Shown one piece after another: positions 29,834 to 41,526 of a stretch of 64,000 bases of DNA. Location: assembly GCA_022432975.1 (NCBI GenBank), contig CM039510.1, positions 16,168,486-16,232,485 of the forward strand. Reading direction: 5' to 3'. Within the stretch, counting starts at the first letter, position 1. Each line of letters begins with the position of its first letter. A program made the position numbers and the translations under genes. The DNA comes from Begonia masoniana. Taxonomy: Eukaryota > Streptophyta > Magnoliopsida > Cucurbitales > Begoniaceae. The notes beneath the pieces were generated by a model. That model was not told the DNA's origin. It ran no database searches and was given only the letters and a program-made list of their open reading frames with translations.

Positions 29834-32800
29834 ATTGGTGACCTCCTACTTGGCACTAGACGCCCAATTTTATTGGGATTCCATCAAGGCGACCGCAGAT
29901 GTTACGATTATGGGATTGGAGCGATTCAAGATGTTGTTCTATGACAAGTATTTCAGCCATACTGTGCGAGAGGCAAAGATGGTTGAGTTTATGCAGTTGC
30001 GGCAGGTTGGCTCTATTGCCGAGTATGTGAGGAGGTTTGAAGCACTGTCCCGATTCGCGCCACGTCAGGTCAGTGTTAACGAGGACAAGGTACGCAGATT
30101 TTTGCAAGGGCTTAGTCAGGAGTTTCGGAGGAGTCTTACTATATCAGGGGTACAAAATGTAACCTATGACGAGATTGTAGCCAGGGCACTTGAGATTGAG
30201 GCAGTTGATAGGGATTCTGTCAGACCGAGGGAGCCAGCTAAGGGCTTCTTCCGCGAGATCCGACCTCAGTCACAGATCCGAGGTTGGCAGCCTAGAGCAC
30301 AGCCCCAGCAGCAGCAGAGGGGTGTTAAAAGACCTCTTGAGGGAGGTAATGATCGGGGCAAGGGAAAGCAAGTTCAAGGGCCTACACAGAAGCCTGTTTG
30401 TCCTATGTGCCAGAAGGAACATTACGGCGCTTGCCGACTGGGCACGAACAGTTGTTACCGATGTGGTGAGGTCGGCCATTTTGCTCAGAACTGTCCAAGG
30501 GCGGCTACCGATTAGAGGAGAGTGACCCCGATGATATTTGCATTTATTGAGCCTGGTGATATTGACGACGAGGCTCGGCCTTCTTTGATCTCAGGTACTA
30601 TATTGATTATGGGCACAGCTGTAATTACTTTGATGGATACAGGAGCTACACACTCCTTTATATCGACTGCTTGCATGTCTAGACTGGGGTTAGAGTCTGA
30701 GCTATCAGGGTATGAGTATAGAGTGATGCTGCCTTCGGGAGAGCATATGCAGTCGGATCGTATTCTCCAGGGCAATGTCGTCTCAGTGGGGGATATTACC
30801 CTTTATGCTCGTTTGATAGTTATTAGCATAGAGCGGTATGATCTTATCTTAGGGATGGACTGGGTTGCACAGCACTTCGCCACCATTGACTGTCGATCCG
30901 GGATTGTGACCTTTTGACCCCCGGGTAAAGCTGAGTTTTCTTATCAGGCGATGAACCGATTGAGTGGATCGCCTATTTCTTATTCCATGATGGTCAACGA
31001 GCAGTTTAAAGGTGCGTGCTCTATTTATTTGGCCTCAGTATTTGATATTCAGTTTCTCAGCAGAGTGAAGCCGAGTGACATTCCTATTGTCAGAGAGTTC
31101 TCTGAGATATTCCTTGACAATCTTCCTGGATTACCGCCGGACAGAGAGATTGAGTTTGTCATTGATGTTTATTCGAGTTCGGCACCAGTGTCAAAGAATG
31201 CATATAGATTGGCGCCTGCAGAGTTGAGAGAGCTGAAGATTCAGCTTGATAAGTTGTTAGAGAAGGGTTTTATTCGACCCAGTGTTTCACCCTAGGGTGC
31301 GCCCGTTCTGTTTGTCAAGAAGAAAGACCGGACCCACAGGATGTGCGTGGATTACAGAGAGCTGAACAAGCTTACTGTGAAGAATAAGTATCCACTGCCT
31401 CGGATTGACGATTTATTTGATCAGCTCTAGGGTGCCTGAGTGTTTTCCAAGATTGACCTACGCTCGGGTTATTACTAGTTGAAGGTCCGGAGAGAGGATA
31501 TTCAGAAAACGGCATTCAGAACGAGGTATGAACATTATGAGTTCCTTGTCATGTCTTTTGGACTTACTAATAATGCCCCTGCAGCGTTTATGGATTTGAT
31601 GAACTGTGTCTTCAAGGAGTATCTGGACAAGTTTGTTGTGGTTTTCATTGACGATATTTTGGTCTATTCCAAGACGAAGGAAGAGCACGAGGACCATCTG
31701 AGGATTGTTTTACAGATTCTGAGTCAACGCCAGCTGTACCCGAAGTTTTCAAAGTGCGAGTTTGGCTAGACAGAGTGAGTTTCCTTGGCCATATTATATC
31801 GCAGGATGTAGTTTCTATTGATTCGAGCAAGATTCAGGTGGTCAGAGATTGGCCAAAGCCGAAGAACGTACGAGAGGTGCGTGGATTTCTCGGATTAGCT
31901 GGTTGCTATCGGAAATTCATATAGGGATTTTCGAAGATCGCACTTCCTCTTTCACGATTGACTCGGAAGAACGAGAGATTTATATGGTCGGCTGCTTGTG
32001 ACGACAGTTTTATGGAGTTAAAGCAGAGATTGACCACCGCTCCAGTATTGGCGCTAACTGTTGAAGGTGACAAGTACAGTATTTATTGTGATGCATCTGG
32101 AGTTGGACTTGGTTGTGTATTGATGCAGGAGGGGAGAGTTATTGCTTATGCTTCTCGGTAGCTGAAGCTGTACGAGCAGAATTACTCTACGCACGACCTT
32201 GAGTTAGCAGTTGTGGTTTTCGCACTGAAGATATGGAGACATTATTTATATGGGCAGCAGTGCGAGATATTTTCCGACCACAAGAGCTTGAAGTATTTAT
32301 TTACGCAGAAGGAGCTGAATATGCGACAGAGACGATGGCTTGAGTTCGTCAAAGATTATGATTTTGATATCAAGTACCATCTAGGAAAGGCGAACAAGGT
32401 TGCTGATGCTTTGAGTAGAGTGCCTTCTACGAGTCAGCCTTCACTAGCAGCGATGTCAATTACGCTGCGGTCTGAGATTGAGAGGTTCGATGTGGAGATA
32501 GTGGCAGAGTTGTCCAGTATGCTCACCAACATTTCCCTCAGGCCGACTATTCTGGATAGGATACGCGAAGCTTAGCAGAATGATACGGAGTGTGAGGAGC
32601 TTCGATAGAGTATGACGGTGGGCGACTCGTCGGATTTCCACTTATCAGATGATGGTGTTCTAAAGTTCAGACATAGGTGGTACGTGCCTAACGACGAGGA
32701 TCAGAAGAATGAGATATTGGCCGAGGCACATTCTTCGGCATATTCTGTGCACCCGGGAAGTACTAAGATGTACTGGGATTTAAAGCAACACTTCTGGTGG

Positions 32801-33976
32801 CCGAACATGAAGAGAGAGGTCGCCAAGTACGTTGAAACCTGTCTGGTTTGTCAACAGGTAAAGGCAAAGCACCAGAGAACGGCCGGAACATTATTGCCAC
32901 TGTCGATTCCGGAGTGGAAGTGGGAGCAGATCTCCATGGATTTTGTTGTGGGGCTCCCGAGGACGACGAAGGGCCATGATGGTGTTTGGGTGATCGTGGA
33001 CAGATTGACAAAGTCGGCCCACTTCTTATCTGTGAGGATGGCATCTTCTATGGATCAGCTCGCCGAGCTTTACGTGCAGGATATTGTTAGACTGCATGGA
33101 GTGCCAGTTTCTATAGTCTCAGATCGTGATCCGAGATTTACGTCGAAGTTCTGGAAGAGTCTGCACAAAGCTATGGGGACTCAGCTTAATTTCAGCACGA
33201 CATTTCATCTTCAGACTGATGGACAGACAGAGAGGACGAATCAGATTCTTGAGGATATGCTCAGAGCTTGTGTGCTGGAGTTTCAGGACTCGTGGAGCCG
33301 ATATTTGCCTCTGATTGAGTTCTCGTACAATAACAGCTTCCAGGCTACGATTGGCATGGCTCCGTATGAGGCGCTGTATGGTCGGAAGTGTAGGTCTCCG
33401 TTGTATTGGGACGAGGTTGGCGAGGCCAGCATCGTTGGTCGAAAGATTCTACAGCAAACGGCAGAGAAGATTGCCATTATCCGACAGCGTATTGAGGTAG
33501 CTCAGAGCAGACAGAAGAGCTATGCAGACACGAGACAGAGAGAGCTAGAGTTCGAAGAAGGTGATGAGGTTTCCCTTAAAGTTTCTCCGTTTAAAGGCGT
33601 CATGAGATTCGGAATGAGGGGCAAGTTAAACCCTCGATATGTGGGGCCCTTTCCTATTCTGAAGAGGATCGGGAAGATGGCGTACAGATTAGAGCTTCTG
33701 GCTTCTATGGAGGGTATCCACGATGTATTTCACGTATCGATGCTTCGGAAGTGTTTGCGCGATCCATCGCATATCGTCGAGGCTAGAGAGATCGAGGTAT
33801 AACCTACCTTGACTTACGAGGAGAGACCCGTACGCATTCTAGAGTCTTCCTTCAAGGTATTGCGCAACAAAGAGATTCCGCTAGTCAAAGTCCTATGGCG
33901 GAACCATGAGGTGGAAGAGGCTATTTGGGAGCGACAGCAGGATATGATGGCTAAGTATCCTGAGTTGTTTGTATGA
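29834..33976 (+). pseudogene. gag-pol of element A, main part (many stops)
   Basis: The text resumes mid-gag (VTSYLALDAQFYWDSIKA) and runs through the zinc knuckle CYRCGEVGHFAQNC (near 30454), protease DTGA (near 30640), reverse transcriptase with FIDDILVYS (near 31650), RNase H (IYCDASGVGLGC, near 32083), integrase zinc site and core (32690-33260), GPFPIL and the chromodomain-like tail to a TGA at 33974. Premature stops occur at about 30513, 30915, 31293, 31428, 31437, 31474, 31921, 32159, 32573, 32606 and 33800, and one base is missing near 31764. The longest intact piece, 32612-33802, holds a near-complete integrase. The element cannot encode its own replication. Confidence 0.92.
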
Positions 33977-34003
33977 TTTAATTTTTTGGACAAAATTCTA
34001 AAT

Positions 34004-34015
34004 AAGGTGGTGGAA
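34004..34015 (+). promoter_or_regulatory. Polypurine tract of element A
   Basis: AAGGTGGTGGAA stands directly before the 3' LTR start. It is one G shorter than in B and C. Confidence 0.85.
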
Positions 34016-35137
34016 TGTAATACCCGGCTTGTACGGAATATTAATAATATATTATGTGATGACATTTTTGTAAGTATGTCAAATCAGGTCTGTTTTGTGA
34101 ATGGAGAGCTTTATTACGATCCTAATGATTAATAGGAATTTTAAGGAATTTACGAGATTTTTCGGAGTAATAATGCTATATTTCGAGTAATTAAGTTTCT
34201 CGTAATATAAAGGACGTTTTAGTAAAAATAGTAAACGAGGTCCGATTTGCGAACGGACAATTTTAATAAATCTCAAATAATAAGTTGGACCTATTGGTGA
34301 AATAAGGAAATTTGGAGAAAACGAACAGTTAGCCGATTCACGAGACGAAGGACGAAACGAATATAAAAAATGTACTAAGGGCAAAATGGTAATTTTGCAA
34401 ATCAAATTTTATAAAAAACATCACAGCCCTCTTCTCCGTCACCATTTCATGCCAGAACCTTTTTCTTCTTTTCTCCTTTGCGATTTCCTCTCTACCCGTC
34501 GGCGATTTCTCAACATTCGACCTCCGTTTTTCCTCCGTTCGTCTTCCGTTCTTCACGTTTTCTCCTCCAATCGACGCTTTAGGTACGAATCTATAGTTTC
34601 AGAGCGTTAGTTTTTGATTTTTAGAAAGTTATACATTTAGATTTTCGTTTAGGGTTATCGTAAAAATCAATATTTAGGGTTCGAAATCGATAAGTCGTCA
34701 TAGTTTATGATATAAAGGACGTATTGAACGTTATTGGAGAAAGTTAGAGGGATTTGTGAGAAACATTAAAATTGAAGGATTTTCGGATTTTTAGGAAAAA
34801 CTCGTTAATTGTGATTTTAAACTATCGAGCGTTAATCGTTGTTTAAATACTTCGATTAGTTAAGATAAAGCTTTAGGAAATTTCCTTAGTTAAGGTTTTA
34901 TTGAATTCGGACGATTAGAAGTTTAAACGCGTGGTATTGATAATCGTTGTGTTTTGCCTCAAACAAACAACGCTCGTGGACGGAGCTTGAGCTGCTTTGG
35001 ACACGAGGTACGTTCTCGTGACTTACTCTGGCCGATTGGCCTACGCCGTACGTCAAAGTCGTCTCGAGGAACCTTGAGGATTTGTTTATTTAAATCGTTT
35101 TGGTTTGGGTAGTTAGGATTAGTTGTTTTTATATGTT

Positions 35138-36726
35138 GTTTGTTTATCGTCTTAATGGTACATATGTGTTTGTTTATCGTCTTGATGGTACATATGTGTT
35201 TGTTTATCGTCTTAATGGTACATATGTGTTTATCGTCTTAATGGTACATATGTGTTTGTTTATCGTCTTAATGGTACATATGTGTTTGTTTATCGTCTTA
35301 ATGGTACATATGTGTTTGTTTATCGTCTTAATGGTACATATGTGTTTGTTTATCGTCTTAATGGTACATATGTGTTTGTTTATCGTCTTAATGGTACATA
35401 TGTGTTTGTTTATCGTCTTAATGGTACATATGTGTTTGTTTATCGTCTTAATGGTACATATGTGTTTGTTTATCGTCTTAATGGTACATATGTGTTTGTT
35501 TATCGTCTTAATGGTACATATGTGTTTGTTTATCGTCTTAATGGTACATATGTGTTTGTTTATCGTCTTAATGGTACATATGTGTTTGTTTATCGTCTTA
35601 ATGGTACATATGTGTTTGTTTATCGTCTTAATGGTACATATGTGTTTGTTTATCGTCTTAATGGTACATATGTGTTTGTTTATCGTCTTAATGGTACATA
35701 TGTGTTTGTTTATCGTCTTAATGGTACATATGTGTTTGTTTATCGTCTTAATGGTACATATGTGTTTGTTTATCGTCTTAATGGTACATATGTGTTTGTT
35801 TATCGTCTTAATGGTACATATGTGTTTGTTTATCGTCTTAATGGTACATATGTGTTTGTTTATCGTCTTAATGGTACATATGTGTTTGTTTATCGTCTTA
35901 ATGGTACATATGTGTTTGTTTATCGTCTTAATGGTACATATGTGTTTGTTTATCGTCTTAATGGTACATATGTGTTTGTTTATCGTCTTAATGGTACATA
36001 TGTGTTTGTTTATCGTCTTAATGGTACATATGTGTTTGTTTATCGTCTTAATGGTACATATGTGTTTGTTTATCGTCTTAATGGTACATATGTGTTTGTT
36101 TATCGTCTTAATGGTACATATGTGTTTGTTTATCGTCTTAATGGTACATATGTGTTTGTTTATCGTCTTAATGGTACATATGTGTTTGTTTATCGTCTTA
36201 ATGGTACATATGTGTTTGTTTATCGTCTTAATGGTACATATGTGTTTGTTTATCGTCTTAATGGTACATATGTGTTTGTTTATCGTCTTAATGGTACATA
36301 TGTGTTTGTTTATCGTCTTAATGGTACATATGTGTTTGTTTATCGTCTTAATGGTACATATGTGTTTGTTTATCGTCTTAATGGTACATATGTGTTTGTT
36401 TATCGTCTTAATGGTACATATGTGTTTGTTTATCGTCTTAATGGTACATATGTGTTTGTTTATCGTCTTAATGGTACATATGTGTTTGTTTATCGTCTTA
36501 ATGGTACATATGTGTTTGTTTATCGTCTTAATGGTACATATGTGTTTGTTTATCGTCTTAATGGTACATATGTGTTTGTTTATCGTCTTAATGGTACATA
36601 TGTGTTTGTTTATCGTCTTAATGGTACATATGTGTTTGTTTATCGTCTTAATGGTACATATGTGTTTGTTTATCGTCTTAATGGTACATATGTGTTTGTT
36701 TATCGTCTTAATGGTACATATGTGTT
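35138..36726 (+). repeat. 30-bp tandem array, about 53 units (A type), in LTR A2
   Basis: The unit is the same as at 629-2166 except for A in CTTAATGG. Only the second unit (near 35181) carries the G form. A 4-bp-shorter unit lies near 35225. From about 35252 on, the units are identical by eye. Confidence 0.98.
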
Positions 36727-37536
36727 TTAAAACGTCATGAAAATAAATTTACGCACGGATTTCATGAAAAGAACATGCATGTAAAGGCAAGTAAAGTATC
36801 ATAGTAAACAACCATGACTTGGGGTTATCGGGGAGAAGGTTTAGACCTGGCGTTCCGTGGTGAGCGGGTTTCCCTCCCTTAAGATGGTGTGGGCTGTCTA
36901 ACCGCTGGACGTGCCTTATCTATCTCTCGAGTGTTTTCGATAACCATAGACTTACACGTAATGATACATGAACTGACATGGACTGTTTTCATAGCATCGA
37001 GCATACATGATCATGCATAGGCATTTACGTATAGCTTACTGAGATTTTTATCTCATAGTGTATCTGTATGGTGTAGGTGACCTCGATATAGGTGAGGACG
37101 AGATCCCTCCACCTGAGGAATTATGTAGTTGACGAAGGACGGCTCGCGTGGGTGTGCTGGCGCAGTCGATGCTTAACCGACCCGTGGGGAAGTATGTGCG
37201 TATTTTGAGGGTATTACATTATTTTGGATAAATTATGTATAGTTAGAACATTGTAGAATGTTTGGATCTGATAGTTGATAGGTTTTAAACGTTTTTGGAC
37301 ATCTATTTTATAAATTATTTTTGTAAAGTTTTCATGGGAACTGCTTGGTAATTTAAAACAGGAGGGAGTGTCGATTTTTAAACGTATCCACGCAGTTCAT
37401 TTTTACGAAAGTTTAACGTATGTTCAGGCCGTTTAGTTGGGATTGATAAAGCGCGAAGGGTGTTAAGTTTTATTGAAGTGTTAGAGTGTATGTATAGAAA
37501 TGGTTATGTGCAGGGGATGAGAAATGGAGGAGGAAA

Positions 37537-37563
37537 GCTCTCTGGAATTGAATTCCAGAGAGC
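37537..37563 (+). other. Perfect palindrome in LTR A2
   Basis: It is identical to 2906-2932, with 13-nt arms around one G. Confidence 0.85.
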
Positions 37564-37607
37564 AAACTATGGGATCGCTGCGCTCTGGAGAAAAATCCAG
37601 AGCGTGC

Positions 37608-37775
37608 AACGATCGATCGCTGGGGCAGCGATCGGTCGCTGCCAGCGATCGGTCGCTGCCAGCGATCGAACGCTGGCTAGCTATTGCTGCCATCGATCGA
37701 TCGCTGGAGCAGCGATCGCTGGGGCAGCGATGGCTGCAGCGATCGATATCCTGAATTTGGAGATCGATCGCCCCT
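37608..37775 (+). repeat. CAGCGATCG repeat cluster, LTR A2
   Basis: This is the counterpart of 2977-3130 with one extra CAGCGATCGGTCGCTGC unit, so the cluster changes length by unit gain or loss. Confidence 0.85.
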
Positions 37776-37991
37776 TCCCTTTTGATACGGCTTGACAGTT
37801 TTGCCCTCCCTTTTGTTTATTTATAAATTATTTTAATTATAGTTTTAAATAATAGTTTTAATTGTTTTAAATGTTTTATTCAATTGATTTTAAAACGTTT
37901 CAAGTTGTTTTCCGCATAAACGCTAAGTAGAAAAAGAAAATGAAAATGAAAAATATGTACGGAAATTGGGTACAGTTTTAGGGTCGTCACA

Positions 37992-38302
37992 TTAAGCGTG
38001 ATTTGACAGAGTGGAGACTGGTAAAACCGATCGCTGGTGAGGGAGTCGCCGGCAGAGAGATGGAGAGCTCGGGAGGTTGAGGAATCGCAGAGGAAATGTC
38101 ACCTACAATGGGGTTTTAGTGAGGTTTAAGAAAATCCGTTTTCTATTTATACTAAATAGTATCCTTCTTAATTACCATTCTGCCACCACGCAAATGAAAT
38201 CAATTAAACTTTGGCATTAAAATTTAAATCAAAAGAGTAATAATAAAGGTGACAGTTAATTCCGTTAAAAGAATCACCTGGCCGAAATTGTCGGGTGTTA
38301 CA
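37992..38302 (-). repeat. F-type LTR fragment (5' end of LTR, minus strand)
   Basis: The right edge TCGGGTGTTACA is the complement of TGTAACACCCGACAAT, the start of solo LTR F at 46912. The body also resembles the first ~300 bp of F in reverse. Element A inserted into it; the other part of this LTR lies beyond the left window edge. Confidence 0.75.
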
Positions 38303-39625
38303 GATAATCTAATCAATTTCTCTCTTATGTTCAACTTATAAGAAAACGGCAAATAATCAAACAATAAAAATGAGAGAGAGAGAAATTGACACCACAGTTT
38401 TTAACATGGTTCAGCTAAGCTTGCCTACGTCCACGCTTCAAGGCTCCCCCTTGAAGATTCTTTCCTTCTCCTCACAAGAAAACCAGATCGAACTTTCCGG
38501 GCGTCGATCTACTGCCTTTACTACAACTGGATTGCTCTTCACGGGTGACAATCCACAATCTTTACACTTTTACAGTATAATGTAATTTTTTCAGCACACG
38601 CTACACTCTCTCAGAAATTAAATCTCAAGTTTTAGAGTAGAGAGATGTAGAGGAAAATACAGAGTATTGCTTGAATATGGCTCGTTAGGGTTTCAAGATT
38701 AATTTCAGCAAAAGTTCTTTTCCCGAGCTTCTTTCTCCTCTTTTATACTCTATCTGTAATCGGCTTCAGTACTTGAATGCTTCCTTCTAGATATGGAAAA
38801 ATATTACCGTTGGAGAAGCATCCGTACTTAGACAGCTAGCCGTTGCGTTCTAGAGTCGCTTTCGTTTATCGCCATTAATAGTCTAGAGTTAAAGCTCTGG
38901 GCGACTATGACTGTAGCTTCGCAGTAGTTTTAAAATCTGGCAGAAGATACTGTTCACTGGTAGATGTTGTTCTTTACAATGCCTGAACCGCCATAGGTAG
39001 ATGTATCTTTAAAAAGCTGAACCGCCATAGGTAGATGTATCTTTAAAAGCTTAATCGCCATAGGTAGATGTTACTTTACACTGCTTGAACCGGTACTTTT
39101 CACTGGATGACTTCCCCTTTGAAATTTCAGCGGTGGATGACATCAAAAATTTCAGCGGTGGATGTCTTCAGAAATTTTTCGTTTAGCTAACGGTGGATGT
39201 CTTCTTTGAATTACAGCGGTGGATGTAGACTTATTTTATCATTTTCTGCTAGCGGTGGATGTACACTTATTTTATCATTTTCTGCTAGCGGTGGATGTAG
39301 CCTTAGAATGCCAGCGGTGGATGTGGATTTTGTCATTTAGCTGGCGGTGGATGTGGCCTTTCAATGTCAGCGGTGGATGTGGCTTTTTTATCATTTTTTG
39401 TTGTTTTGCTATCACATCCTGAACACTTAGCAGAATTGTTAAACAACTACAATACACTTTTCAAAGGGCATTTCCACTGAAGATTTCGAAACATATATAT
39501 GAGGGACAATATTTAACTTATTAATCAATTTATTAATCTCATATAATTAACTTAATCAAATTACACACAATTTAAAAACACATCATCAAAAACATCGTTA
39601 GATTTAAACATAAGTTAAGTCAATA
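38303..39625. other. Unclassified repeat-derived stretch
   Basis: No protein text is seen. Around 38395-38440 a block with TTTTTAACATGGTTCAGC and GCCTACGTCCACG resembles a motif I associate with plant copia-type LTRs, but no clean LTR ends were found. From about 38960 to 39390 it carries repeated TAGATGT and AGCGGTGGATGT motifs. 39420-39610 is AT-rich. Element G starts at its right edge without a target duplication, so this junction is probably a deletion scar. Confidence 0.4.
38960..39390 (+). repeat. CGGTGGATGT motif cluster
   Basis: About a dozen copies of AGCGGTGGATGT, CCATAGGTAGATGT and similar text lie 15-45 bp apart. It is the same kind of motif as in LTRs G, H and I. Confidence 0.7.
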
Positions 39626-41361
39626 GCTAGGGCGCACAAAGCCCTTGTTCACCAATTCCTTTAGCTGAGCCTTCAACTCCCTCAGCTCTATTGGTGCCAT
39701 ACAGTACAGATTCTTCGATACCGGTTCAGCACCATGATATGCGTCAATTTCAAACTCAATTTCATGATCAGGTGGCAATCCCGGTAAGTCATCTAGGAAA
39801 ACCTCTGAGAAGTCTCGAACTACCGGAATATTTTGAAGTTCCACCCCACTTTGCCTTTGAACATCTACTACGTGGGCAAGAAATCCGATGCATTCTAACC
39901 TCATCAGCTGTTGAGCTTTCAAGGAAGATATAACAGGCATACGATGTTTCGTTGGTATTGCCTGATAGGAGAACTCTACCTCGTTCGGGTGCTTAAACGA
40001 CACTAGCCCGGACCTGCAGTTGATGGTGGCGTGATGTCTAAACAGTCAGTCCATCCCCTGAATAACATTGTATTCTTTCATACCGATGACGATAAGGTTG
40101 GCAAACAACTTTTTGGTCTCCTACTGACACTATATCACCCTGTACAACCTGCTCGGAGTGCATAAACTCTCCGAACGGTAGCATAATGCTGTAGGGCTGA
40201 TCTGACAGCGTACAACAAAACTTCTGTCTAACTACGAAGTCCATTGCCACAAACGAATGTGTGGCCCCCGTGTCCCACAAGGTATAAGCAGGTGCATCAC
40301 ATATTGAAATTGTACCTGTAATTGCTGTGTGCTGGGCGGTATCATCATCATCATCCTCTATCATTGTAAAAACTCTTGGTACGGCCTGATTTGGTCTCGT
40401 GTCCGGCATTGGGCAATCCCAGACGTGATGGCCCTCTTTGTCACATCGAAAGCATTGGCCGCTAATGAGTCTGCATTCGCCCCTATGAATTTTATAGCAT
40501 CGCGGGCATGCTGAAAGTTTAGGAGCCCCCATTGGTCTCTTTCCCTTGTCTTGATAAGTGGTGGTCTCATTGGGCCTCTTGATGCTCCTGTTCTATTGCT
40601 GTTGAGGTTGGAAATTCTGACCCCTTTGTTGTTGTTGCTGTAGAGGGGCATCACGTAAGATTCTCTTTGACGTATCTCTATATCTCTGAGACTTCACCTC
40701 TAAGGCTTCCAACTGATAAGCCTTGGCCACTACTTTCTCATACGGGGCCTCGTCAAATCCCCCGTATGAAATCCCTCGTAAGAGGTCCAGCTTCAAACCC
40801 TGAATAAATTGGTGCACCTTGTTTTCGTCAGTAGCTACCAAATGAGATGCATAGCAGAATAAGGATTCAAACTTCTGAACATATTCGGCCACCGATCCAT
40901 ACTGTCGTAGCCGAGAGAATTCTATCATCTTTTCCTTCTTCACACTTCTGTCAAAATACTTCTCATAGAATATTCGTTTAAATCCCTCCGAGCTTAACGC
41001 CACCGTTGTTGCCTAGATGGTGTCCCACCAAAATCCTGCATTCTTGGTGAGCTGATACGTGGCACATAGAACCTTCTTATTTTCTTCCACCTCTGCGCAT
41101 CTAAACATCCTCTCTATCTGCCGGACCCATTCCTCAGCGTGAGTTGGGTCAGTAGATAGTCCATCAAATGTAGGCGGCTGGAGTCGCCTGAATCTATCTC
41201 CACTGGTGTCGCGTGAAGCATTCCCATGATTATTATTATTATTCCCGTTGTCTTCTCGAGCCATCATACGTTCCACTATGAGGACTGTACACCCACCAGC
41301 TCGGTTAAGCGATCTATGGCCCTGGCACTATCGCTTGCTTCATCCTGGTGTCCTCTCACGA
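39626..41361 (-). pseudogene. gag-protease-RT start of element G (truncated)
   Basis: On the minus strand the order is gag N-terminus, gag core, knuckle CFRCDKEGHHVWDC, protease [10 protein letters not shown], and the beginning of reverse transcriptase, where the element ends abruptly (ELVNKGFVRPSY). It is the closest relative of element C in the window. The gag start codon is ATC instead of ATG (near 41359), there is a frameshift near residue 27, a stop in WWDTI*AT (near 41015), and another break near 40020-40040. No downstream pol or 3' LTR is present, so the 3' half was deleted. Confidence 0.9.
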
Positions 41362-41526
41362 TTTCTAAGAAAACCCTATACATATTAACGACCTCAACTT
41401 AATAAACAAAACGGGTACAGAAGCTTAAACACTTACAGTTGGTGGAGCGATCTCACGTGGCGGGTTGTGCAGTCAGATAGTTTACAGAATCGCTTTTAAA
41501 ACCTGATTTTGCTCTGATACCATAAC

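Larger units (their letters stand above)
1..37991 (+). mobile_element. Element A: outermost Ty3/gypsy retrotransposon of the left nest (5' end outside window)
   Basis: The parts in order are: 5' LTR (missing its first ~494 bp, judged against the 3' LTR), primer site at 3354, gag start at 3514, a large nested insertion from 3844 to 29833, the rest of gag-pol to 33976, a purine tract, and a complete 3' LTR 34016-37991. Continuity of gag across the insertion is direct: removing 3844-29833 plus one copy of the ATTGG duplication restores an uninterrupted reading frame through a normal gag core. The coding region carries many stops, so A is dead. Its two LTRs differ visibly more than those of B or C, which fits its place as the oldest layer. 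Confidence 0.93.
34016..37991 (+). repeat. 3' LTR of element A (A2, 3976 bp)
   Basis: The LTR runs from TGTAATACCCGG to GGGTCGTCACA. The TATA-like box is at 34409-34416. The acceptor of the exon-2-like block is mutated (CAA) and the stop of the exon-3-like block (from 37077) is lost. A 30-bp array occupies 35138-36726, a palindrome 37537-37563, and a GATCGATC cluster about 37608-37775. Confidence 0.94.

Noticed and set aside
35100..36740. Open frames of 492 and 546 codons over the second 30-bp array
   Set aside because: Same artefact. The two frames switch where a short unit changes the phase, as expected for non-coding repeats.
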